NCBI GenBank assembly: GCA_018806985.1
Contig: JADANN010000116.1
Location: 191,501-255,500, forward strand
Length of the DNA: 64,000 nucleotides
DNA from: Angiostrongylus vasorum
Taxonomy: Eukaryota > Nematoda > Chromadorea > Rhabditida > Metastrongylidae
Direction of reading: 5' to 3'
How positions within the stretch are numbered: the stretch's first letter is position 1; the number at the start of each line of letters is the position of its first letter. This document shows, piece after piece, positions 21,303 to 33,300 of the stretch. Under the pieces are notes generated by a model that worked only from the letters and a program-made list of their open reading frames with translations, searched no databases and had not been told where the DNA came from. The translations under genes were made by a program, and so were the position numbers.

Positions 21303-24300
21303 CTAAAACGAAGGAAAAAGATGAACCTGTGAAGTTAATTTCCACCTCAGATTACATACATGCTGTGATCAAAGGATTTCACTTTTCTTGCTACTTTTTA
21401 AGGATGGCAAGTAAAGGGGACTGTTGGATTAAGAAACCTGAAGATATAGCTCAGGAATTCACTGTATTGTTCTGTGCCGTTTTTTGCAACAGTAGCAGTA
21501 ACTTCTGAAGGTAAGTGTTGGGACAGAAGGGGTGATACGCAGGAAAAGAGCCCCGAATTATTAAAAAACTTCGGCCAGACTAAGGATAACAGCAGTTGGG
21601 ATAAAACTTTTCGAGACAAGTGAATGGGAATTAACAAGCGTTGGTGAAAGACATGAAAGCAAAGTAGGAATAAAAAGCTATTTAAAAACCACAAAGTGGG
21701 AAGTCAAATGGCTCGCCCAAAAAAAGGCAGCTTGTTAATAAAATCACTGAACAATAAGGTAAAGAGGTACTGGAAAAAATGGGCACCCAAATCCAGGCCA
21801 TATGTATATGTTAAATAAAAGTTCATAATCAGAATGAAACGAATTGGACGTAACCTATAACTTTATTGACTTAAACAGCACTCACCCCCCGTCTGGGAGA
21901 TCCATCATTGGCCGGAGAGATCAGTAGCAGTCGAACGGTCTCCCGTTCGGATAGAATCTCGGAGATCTTGTCGAAACTCAACGTCGCAACAGTCAACGAT
22001 TCAATCTAATTTTAGGCGATTTAAACTACTTCAGAAGAACAAATCTATAAATGCGTTATTAAAGAAAGATCGGGGGAGAAGGGGAAAGAATAAAAACAAA
22101 TGAAGCAAAAACAGACACACCTAAAAATAAATGGAACTCAGTTTGATAAATTTGCTATCACTCAGCTCACGGTATTTTTAAAAGTAGCGATTTACGTTTC
22201 CGCTGTTTTATGCTTCTAATTAATCGAACTTTTAATTTAACTCTAACAGCGCCGAGTCATGTTTTAAAAAAATCTCTTGGCACCAATAAGAAAGAAAAAA
22301 GGAAACCAGGGAAAAAAAAAGAGAAGAATGAAATAAAGAGAACGCTAGCCCTAACTGACTTCGACTATTCGACTTCCTTGTCGAATACTGGCTTTCCATG
22401 CTGTTTGATACATTTCTACATCGGTCACTACACCTTCATCTTGCACGTGAAAGCCCCAACTGTCCGAAAGCCGAGCACGACGCAGCACCACCTGTAGAAA
22501 ATGAAAATGAGTAAGGCGTGAAAAAAAGCGAAAAATTTACCAACAGAAAATTAGGTGGAGAAAACAAAGGATTCAAAAACTTTTATGCATTTTGAAAACT
22601 GTTAGATTAGTGCGAAAATAATGAGAGTTGCTGACTTTTTGCCTTGAATTTTCTGACTTTCAACATTGGAGTTCTTTAGTTTTGTTTTTACACGACGGTC
22701 TTCGGATTTTTATGTGTGGGCTCAAGTGCTGCTTGAAGATTTCGTTTTCGTCACGAATGCCGTTGAATGTTGGTTGAGTCGATTCTCTCTACAGATCTTC
22801 ATTACACACAGTCGCCAACAAGGATTCTGAGCTTAGCTGGCGCAATGGTGGACTAACCAGAGTCCTGCGTGTGTTGAATGCTACTAGCACCTAATATTAG
22901 AATACATTCTTAAATAAACATGCATACATTACACCCCATTTAAAATGTATTTATCGTTTTATGTTTTTCTAACGACTTATTACCTCATTCTTTATGAACT
23001 GAACTACGAGAACGATACTAGACAAGGAGCAAATCCAAGCTATCTTCTTTACGCAAGTTTAAAATGGGTCGTAAAGCAGAGTACAGCTTATAACATTCAC
23101 AACGCATATAGCCCAGAAACCGCTACGAGACGTACACTATAGTGATGTTTCAAAAAGCTTTACATATAGTCCGGAAGTCTTGAAGATGGTGAGTGTAATG
23201 GCCGGCCGAAGCTAAGTTTCTTATTGCTACAACAGAAGTTGCTCAGGAACTCAACGTCAACCATTCTAGGGTTTTTCAGCATCCCAAGGAAAAAAATGGA
23301 AAAGTGAAAAAATTTCAAGTGCTTCTTGAGCTAGTAAGAAATCTAAACGACAAAGACGACAATCCTATCGACGCGTTGAGAGATAATCGACAACGTAAGG
23401 ATTGGACAGTGGTGAAGTTTTTACAGCTACGCGACGACATTACTGCTACAGAAGTCGTAGAATCCGCAAAATATTCCGGCTTTCAAACTTAACCCCTAGT
23501 CCACCGAATTTTACCAATTGTAATGAAAACTATTAGAATCCACAAGCATTCGACTATAGGGTGAAAATTCTTTAGTGATTTAGTGCTAATATTAAGAACA
23601 CGAAAGAAAATGAACAAAAGGGATTTAGCCAGTAGGAGACGACGGTGCCAGTACCGTTCATGCTTATAGCTGCCGCTTTTCATCGAAAAATTTTAAAAAC
23701 CTTAATTTCGTTCTCAATTTTTAAAAGTTTTAAACATAAACACTTTTAAATTTAAAAGGATACTATAATAAAAACTGTGCATGCGATTAATGCGACAGAG
23801 CGAAGCCCTTCTATAAACCCATAGCGTCCAAAACTTTGGAAATACTCCAGTGATCGAGAAATTAACGTCAATTGCAGAAAACCCAGCTTCGTCCCGAAAT
23901 GATTAGCTCTCTAGAGAACCAAATTTCCATTACGAGAAGGTTGTGGCGACTTTTCGGTGGTGTTAGTATGCAGCCAAAATAACAAATTTTTTTTGAATCC
24001 TCGCGAAATCACCGAATAAGACAGTTGTTGTTATGAACTCGCACCAAAAACTGCAGCACATTCATCAACCTTCGGTCAACAGAAAAGGACTAATCCTCCA
24101 TAGCAAAATGCTCGACCACACGTCGCACAACTAACGCTGTAGAAGCTGAACCAACTATTCTGCTAAACTCTGTCTCACCCTCTACACTCATCGGAATTCC
24201 TTTCATCTGGCTACCGTCTTTTGATGTAGCACCTCCAAAACCATTTACAACGAAAAACTTTCAACACTTAAGTTGCTGATGAAATACGTTCAGAGGAACT

Positions 24301-27300
24301 GCTGCATCCAGAACTTCTGGACAAGCCATAGAAAAGGAGGAATTTGTCCGCAGTTAGCAAAATGGGTTTCTTATTTAAATCCTTGTTTTCCTTTCAAATT
24401 ACAATGCTCCTTATTTTCATTAGTGTGTTTGAGCCTAAGTAATAGACTAAAATCCATGGTGCGAAACCGAAATTATGAGCATAGGGTAAAATATTGACAA
24501 CTAATCAGCAGTAATATTGCATTTATTAGCCTAGTCGTCATAAGACAAATTATTTTCTTCGTCACTTCGTCATACCTCCTTGGCCTCGTCGCCCTTAGTA
24601 ACCGCCTGCAACCGTTGCAAAAGCAGTCCGAGTTCGACGTCCGTTCCGCTCTCAGTACAACATCGAAGCAACAACATGTCGCCATGGTCATAGTAGATTT
24701 TTAAGCTAAATAAATAGGGAATGAAAAGAATTTGTAAAAATCACTGACAAAGAATGGAAGCGTTTAGCTGAATTTTGTAGGTTAAATCACTCAATGACAA
24801 CCGATATGAATGTAACCAATTTTCGTAACTAATCAGTTCATTATGTATGCTGGACACTTGGATGCTTGCATGGCTCTTCATCACTGCTTGTATGGGTCCC
24901 AGCACAATGTCCATTTTTTCGAAGCTTTGCTGGTTTAGCCATTGCGGTTCACTGGAGCCACAAGGTCAGCCTAGCCAAAGTCTGCCTCGGGTCGTCACCA
25001 CCACTGGCAGTTGCAGCTCTTGTGGATCAGAATGAGATTTGCCACCATGCGACTAGTCTGATACTAAGATGGTGACGGATCCCAGTATTGGTTTACTCAT
25101 AGCTGGGCTTCCTGACGAAAATGGATTATTAAATATTGGATTCACTTACTCGAACTTATCGGATAAAACTACTTTCGAAAAAATCTTGCATAAAAAATTA
25201 GGATACACAATGACACAACCTGCAAACTAAGGCATACAAACTATTAATAGTGGATGGTGATTTCTAATCAAACAAGGAACAAAAACCAAACTGACCCCGT
25301 GTCTGTGTTCGCCCACCCAATGATGGAATGCGTAGGGGTGGAAAAGACCGCTATTCCCGACGGCCTCTCCAGTAACACCAGAGCATCCTGTGATAATCCC
25401 AACACGCAGCTTATTTTCTGGAATTAGAATCCACTTATAACATAACTGAACTAATGAACTGCGAAGACAATCTGTAGGGCTTATCTCCTACTAAAACGAC
25501 AGAAACTCAGTTTTCGAATTCGAAGCTCTACTATTCGCCACCCATGATGCAAAGTTCAACGTATAACTGCACGTACACAAGGTACCATACAAAGTCCAGG
25601 AAGTTTCTTAGAAAACAAAAATATTTATAACTTTGTTGTCAATCTTTAGAAGAAATAACTACTAATTAATCTAATCTAAATAACTACATAAGGATTACAC
25701 TAGTGTTTACCAAAACAGTGCTTTTTCTTCAACTCATTAGCAGTCTCGTTCACAAAAAACGAAATTTTATGTGAATTGCACCTTATTTCTGATAAAATTG
25801 GCATTTTTTCTCCTTATCATCAACAATCTTGTTGAGGAAAAAAATATAACTTCATAGAATCTATCTGTGCCACGACTAGGAGTGGTGAGGCACAGTTATG
25901 CTATGGCTTACCTGATTGGTGGAATGGTCGTGCACGTCCACCAACCATGACAGTGCGCCTCGTGTATTGGCGAGGAACGGCTTTGGGTTTTGCCTTTCTC
26001 TTCGTTTTACGCTTCCACCCAGGAAACGACCTGAAATTTCAAACAGTTGATGATGCTGTCCCTATTTAAGCAAAAGAACATTTGCATATCCTCTAAAAAA
26101 CTTAACACTATGGATGGGCTAGGCGATTCTAAACAAAATTAAACGAGCTCATCAATTCGCTAAAGAAGAAAGCAATGCGAAAGGCTGTCAAAAATCTCGT
26201 AAAACTGTCAGATAATGAGAGTTGAGCTGTCGAAAAATTAGTCATTCCACTCTCCATAGTTCAAGAAATATCAGGACTCCTACGATATTGAAATGAAAGT
26301 ACATGACAACTGTGGACAAATGTAGCTATGGTTCACCAAGAATGACTACATTCGCGGAATATCATGGAACTGACTGGCAATCCTGCTCGGTCCTTCATTT
26401 TGATGAGTGCCCACATAGTTCTCGGCCAAATCCCTTAACGCTTCCCTTCGAGTTCTGGCCGCCATTGTGGCAAATTTCTTCGAACGATGTACCGCATTTT
26501 CGGCATTGATTACTGGAAAGGAAAAAAAATGAGAATAAGAGGTAAAATCCTGAGAAGATAGAAATTAAAGTTCTTTTTTTTGAATTCCGATTTTCAAATT
26601 GTTTCCACCAAATCGTTGTTAGATAAGTTTAGAATTTCTTCCAAATCGTAACCAACGCTGGCAAAGATAAAATTATTGCTTGCTTCCACTGCTCAAACGT
26701 TCAGTGGTTGAAAGAACCGTTCATCAACATCGAGTCAAGAAAGGCTCTCGTATCACCTAAGTACTATACTACAAGAACCAGAATCACAAGAATTTTTAGA
26801 TGACTATGAAGGGAAAAAATATTCTCCGATTTTTTAACGAATCAGTTCTCTTAGGGTTTTTGAAAGTATTAAAACTGTACTTTTTTGTGAGCAGCCAGTC
26901 ATGGAAATCGGCGCATTTACTAAAAGTGGCTCCTTTCGGAATCGGCGGGCCAAATGCCGGCACCTCCTTCGATCGTGACACTGCCACGCTGAATTTATAC
27001 TTCAGATTCACCAAACACTAACAGAAAAGCTTCTATAAATTGCTAATGTTTTGAATCAAAAGCGATCTCACGTGTGAGAAATATGCAACGTTCTCTTTGA
27101 TTAACTAGTTCTTTCTGTAATACGACTTGATTGTTATGTAAGCTTATGATTGGAATTGCCTCTGGCCTAACTAACATACAAAAACCCCATGGTCCGGGTA
27201 AAGCAGAGCCGTCGGAAGTACCTCGTCCCTACATCTAATGAAAAAGGTTTTCTTAAAAATGAAAAGTAGTCAACTTCTGCATTTCTTAAAGAAAAACTAA

Positions 27301-30300
27301 CAGAGCGTTAGTGTCGTGGTAAGAAAATCCATTAGGAAAGAGCAACTGTGTGGTACGAACCAACCTATAGGATACACTATCCGTACAGGGATTATTTGCA
27401 CGAACGATGATGAATACGTGTTGGAAATGACTGCGAACGGCAATCGGAGAAAATGGAAGGGCACCGGGTTCTTGGAAGACCACTGTCACCATGTCGTTGC
27501 CGATGTGACGCTTCCGTGACAACTAGAACATTGAGAATACGCTATACACCACCGTATGCATGTTTTTTTGTAAGCTTCCCTATTTTATTTTATAAATATT
27601 ATACATTCAGTGGAAAACGTAACTTTCAGAAACCGCAGAAACGATGCCGATTGAATTAGGAGTTGATTTCGAATGTGCTTTTAAAATCTATCGGTAGAAT
27701 CGTGCTGATAAGTAAGGATGGATGAATGGGTGGAGGGACGTGTGAAAGCACCACTGTATCCTTATTGCAACTTTGGAAATATTGATAAGTATCTGGCTTT
27801 CGCCTGACACTTAATGAGAGTAAAAAATTTATGCTAAAGAAAAAAAGCGTTTTCTGAAATGAACTGCGTGTAAAATTCACTTAATACAACTCAGCAAAAA
27901 TAGTAATGAACAAAATCCATTACATACAGATAGTAGAACTATGAACGGACGAATCGTCTTCGGATCGGATCACCCAACATGAAAAAGAATTAGATACTTT
28001 CGAGTGAAGGCTTAACAGAGCATGCAGCAAACCTATAGAAAGGAATACACACGAAATGTAGGAAAGCGACAAGAGAGCAAGCATCTCTCTCATCTCCTAG
28101 GACTGGTGGTTATATATGCTGACGACATGGGAAATTTTCTAAGACGGTAATCTCCAAACTTCCTTGAAAAGAAGTCCTGTCTCTCCAGCCAAATCCCAGT
28201 CAGATGACGGTTGTTCGAGCATTCTTCGTGAATACGTGTCACCGAAGGGTCATATTATCATACGTGGTGGTCCAATCAGTGCTACTTGATAGGCTCTCTA
28301 CAATGTTTTGAATTTTCATCGTAGTTTCTTTTAAATCTTCACTTAAACAATGACAACCAGGTGCTTGCTGATTTTACTGATATTCGTACACTGCGATGTT
28401 ATCCATACAATTATCCCTTCGCGATGACCATACATCTATTACATCATAGGCAAGTTTCTAATAGACAGCTAAATACATGGATCAAGAGTTTCACGCAATT
28501 CAAGTGGAATCTCTATTCGTTCTTCTTGACTGTCACCTACGAAGACAGCCTTTTCCATGGTTGATAAGGGGTTAATAAGGCCTGTAGCTAAGATTATGTG
28601 ATCCATAACTCATATCCAGCTGCACCTACAGCCGACTTATGTGAGCTAGACATACATCTACCTGTGCTGTAAGTGTCGTTGAGATTTTGCCTCACTAGCA
28701 GACACATATTTCTTTCAACGTACCCGGAAACGTCCTAAAATTCTTTCCGAATATTGTTCACTTTGTCCAGATTCGGCATGTGTTACATCGTCCTCGAGTA
28801 GTCAGGCGGTTAAACGCATGATTTCTTGACTCCAGAAATCACAAAAATCCTTGTTGCTGTGTAGGAATGTAAACCACAAGGCAGACCACCTCCCTTTAGT
28901 CAACGAAGACATACATGCCTCTGGTAACGAGGTGAAAATGGACTAGCATTATTATGTCAAGATTCGAGGGAAAACCACAATCTATTAGTCTTCAATTTGT
29001 CAATCAGAAGCGATGGCAGATCCTGCAGTCGCGGTCAGGACACGTCTATAGATGGTTGTTGCAAGACAAAGTTATTAGTGGAAGAATTACAAGGATCGCA
29101 CATGGTTCCACTTATTCATTCGTTTTCCTATCCTTTTTCATATTCATGTGAAGCTTTTTAAGCTATTTTCTTACCAACCTATAAAAAGCGTGAGCTAGAA
29201 ACTTCAAGACAATTCAGGTGCCAATTTTTAGACTTCGGATGGATGAGGTGGGGGAGTGGTCGAACCAGCACCGTGCTCATAACATACGATGATGGCATCC
29301 CGTCCCGTCGCGGTACAATTTAAGAAATGTGTACAGTCAAAGCAATTTCCCATCGAAATAATCAAAGTGCTGAACACTTTGACAAAAATTTTTTCAATGA
29401 GGATGATAGCAATGAAGAGTATACTGATGGAAATGTGTTCATAAAATCGGCATGAGTTTTTGCTTTTCTCAGAGCTTGACTAGATTTTAACTACCCTTTG
29501 AAACCTCGTCAGATTTGACAAATTATCATATCCACTGGAAATTTTCGGCACATTTATCTGTTTGTCGAAAAACCGTACCTGTTGCCGGTTACTTGGTGTG
29601 AATGGTAAAAGAGTTGACACGTGGAACATGACCTCATGGGCTTGGTACTCGCAGAAGATCGAATGCGTCCCGGTCGTGTCACCACGGGTGTCGAGACCGC
29701 CCTGTACGAAAAACTTCTTCAGAATATGTCAACATTCCGACCAGTGTGGCGTACCGGTCAAAACTAAGTGCCGACGGTTTACCAGTAAAGTTAGAAAACA
29801 ACTGCGCAACTAATCTGGTAAATTAGAGGTCGCATTGTCCTACCAAAAGACTAAAGGAGTTCGAAAAAAACAACTTCATAGTCTCAACTCTGACAAACAA
29901 TTTGTGGAAACTATGCCTTAAGTGCTAAAAAAAATATATCAGGACTTCATAGAACTGAACAAGCACTAAAAAGAAGCAGTTCTAAGAAGAGGTTTCGAAT
30001 GACTAAAACTAGATATTCCCAAGACCGACTTTCTGTTAACCTCGGCATTGATTGATAACTCGATGTTTTTTCTTCAATAAGCAGACACGAGGTTGCTATC
30101 ATAGATTTATTAGGATAAATAGCTGACGTTTCGGCGGTTTCGCCTTCTTCAGAGCCCACTATTCTCCTCCAAAGGGAATCCTCCAAATATTGAACACAAT
30201 AAGATTCCTTCGACTTGCACTTCTTCAACTGCGCGTACATGGTGTCCTGTTTGCATCGAAGAGAGGCGCGTAGTAGTCGCGTTTCGATGTCCAGTACTTG

Positions 30301-33300
30301 TTGGCTGTCCCTCGGTTGGCCGCATACATCATGTAGTCGTTTTGTTTGATGAAGTTCGGCAAGACTTGGTGTTTCAGGCAGCGGCGGAGAAAGAGTATCG
30401 TTTGTCCAGCTAAGACAATTTTTTTGTCTTAGTGACAGGACTTCTTTTACAAGTCAGAAATATTCTGCTGGCACTTCACGTAGCAATTCCCAAGACCGAC
30501 TTTCTGTTAATCTCGGCATTGATTGGTAATTCGATGTTTTCTTCAATAAGCAGACACGAGGTTGCTATTATAGATTTATTAGGATACAATAGCTATACCA
30601 TACTACTGGACATCGAAAAGCGACTACTACGCGCGTCTCTTCGATGCAAACAGGACACCATGTACGTGCAATTGAAGAAGTGCAAGTCGAAGGAATCTTA
30701 TTGTGTTCAATATTTGGAGGATTCCCTTTGGAGGAGAATAGTGGGCTCTGAAGAAGGCGAAACCGCCGAAACGTCAGCTATTGTATCCTAATAAATCTAT
30801 AATAACAACCTCGTGTCTGCTTATTGAAGAAAAAACATCGGATAAAACTAGATAACTTCTATTTTAATTATTTTTCTCACAGGCGTTTTCCAAAAAATCC
30901 ACCTACCTTGTACTGATCCCATCCTTTCAGACGAATACGTTGCCCAATAAAATCCAGAAACTCGTCAAATGCTTCAGAGGAATGTTCTGAAAACGACTAA
31001 CTTTGCAGAAAAACAAAAACAAAAACATATTCGCAGAAAGCCCGAAGGGACAAAGAAAAAAACAACAAGGAGGAGAAATCGCTGAGATGGATCTATCCGG
31101 TTTAATGAGAAATTATCCTCGCTATTTCTGATTTATCTCTTCAACCAAACCTTCACAACACATTATCAACCAACAAACACAGCAGTTAAAACATAAAAAG
31201 ATTGTTAATTCTGCCACAGATCTATCTTTACCGTCTTCTGTAAGAAGAAAAAACTAACTTCTTCGTCGCTTAGTTTATTGTTAATGCAATCGAAGAGTCT
31301 TCTAGAGGCTTTCATTTTCCTGGCACCCAGCTTTTTTTTCTAGTTCATCTGTACGATGTTTACAGATAATAAAGAAGATTCTTGATGGATTTCCACAACC
31401 AGAAATTTTATCCCATATTAGACACGACAACTCGTCTTATTCCCTTCATCAAGAATATCCAATCTAACTTTCAGAAGTAGAAAAAGAGAAATTCTTCACA
31501 ACTCAACAGAAGGTGCATACTTTTTTTTCGAAAACTTTAGGCGACTTCCTCATGAAACCAACTGACAACGATGTAAGTAAAATGCAGAGAAGACGCTTAC
31601 CATTGTTATACATGTGCTCTTCTGTACTTTGTCCAGCTTTACAGAACATTATACCAACTTTGTAACGGGTATAGATGGGCTGTTCGTCTATCTTCATCAG
31701 CATCTCTTCGATCCGAGGTGTCTGCAACGCCGGCCGCATACAACCGAAACTAATCTGCGGACAGATCTAGAAAAATTGCAATATTTATCATCTAATTAAG
31801 GGAAAAAACAGCTCTACAACACGCGTCCAGGTCATATTAAAGGGACAAATAGTAACCAAATTACTACAGAGTATTGCTGCAACATCTAGCTCTAGAAAAA
31901 AGATATCATCCAACTACATGAGTCGACTTAATGTTTACCTTCAAAGAACAGAATATGGGAGCAATTGAATAAGAACAAAAAAATAAAAGAATGCAGAAAA
32001 AAAGAGGAAAAAGGGAAAAAGAGTACCCGTACCATTTCAATGAGCTCCCTCATGAGTGGTCGGGTTGAGCGATCAGCGCTATCAGAAAGCGCCTCTTCGG
32101 GTACCGACAATCGCATCGTTCGCAGCTGAAAAATTACACAATGATGGAAGAATTCAGCTATCCAAAATACTAAAAAAGGAACGATGCGAATAAAAGTGGG
32201 AATAGTTTTAAACAGTACTAAAACAGCAATAATTATAAATAATAACAAAAATGAAAATAGTATAATAAATAAAGCTCTCAGCATTGATCTATCCCCGAAA
32301 GATACGCCATACATTCGACTTCATTAAGCATCGCTGGAAGTGAGTGAATGCATATCTGGCCTTTACAATGACTCGCGGTGGCCCACTGATGTATCGAGCC
32401 AGTGCTGTTATTCTCCCAGACAAGTCTGGTAGCAATTAAGCGACCCCAGGAGGATGGAGGGCTTTGGTGGACCTGGGGCGCGGGGATCGATCCCATGTGT
32501 ATTGCAGGGCACCTCCGAACACTGCGCTACACGTTCCGTTTTTTATAACAACGATAATATCGCTGTATTTAGGAAGCGATTTTTTTCCCAGACAAGTCCG
32601 ATACCAATTTCCCGACCCCGGAGGCCCGGAGGGATGAGGGGCTTGGCTGTCCCAGAGCGGAATCGAACAAGCACGATGCTCGTGATGACGGACATCACTA
32701 CCACTATGCTATCCGCCCCCTGACAAAAATAAAGACCTACAACACCGTAAATGTTACCTAAACATTAAAGCCAACAATAATTTGCTTGCAAATAAAAGAG
32801 CTTACGTCGCTTATCCTGACAATGACCCGACAAATGGCCGAACCGGTGCGCTCGGTCGCCTCCCGTACCATGCTGACGGCAATCGGCCCGAGCTCATCGT
32901 CCACGCCGAAGTACTCCACATGAGCTGAAAAACACAGAAACAGGCGACTTTTGGAATTGTTGTTGCCTAAAGAAATTCCTTCACCGAACATATGAGTAAA
33001 CAATATGACCAATTTCCCATGTGGCGTCATCAAGATTTCCTTAAATATTGCAAAAATAATTAACAATTAATTTATTAGTTTTCTGACCACTGAATTCGAA
33101 GTGTATTCAGGTATTTGTTCTATTTATAACATGACCCGACATCACAGGTAGCACAGTGCGAGGATCCTGGAAATTCTTGCAATCGGCACGTTTCCTTGCA
33201 CTCACCGTCCATGAAAGTTTTCGAATTTTCATGTGTGTGGCTTCGACTTCGGCTTGAAGATTTTTTTCGTATTCGACACGAATATATTTGTGTTGGTCGA

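Noticed and set aside
21131..21508. 125-residue plus-strand ORF
   Set aside because: It lies opposite phase-compatible sipa-1 exon sequence and looks like a shadow frame.
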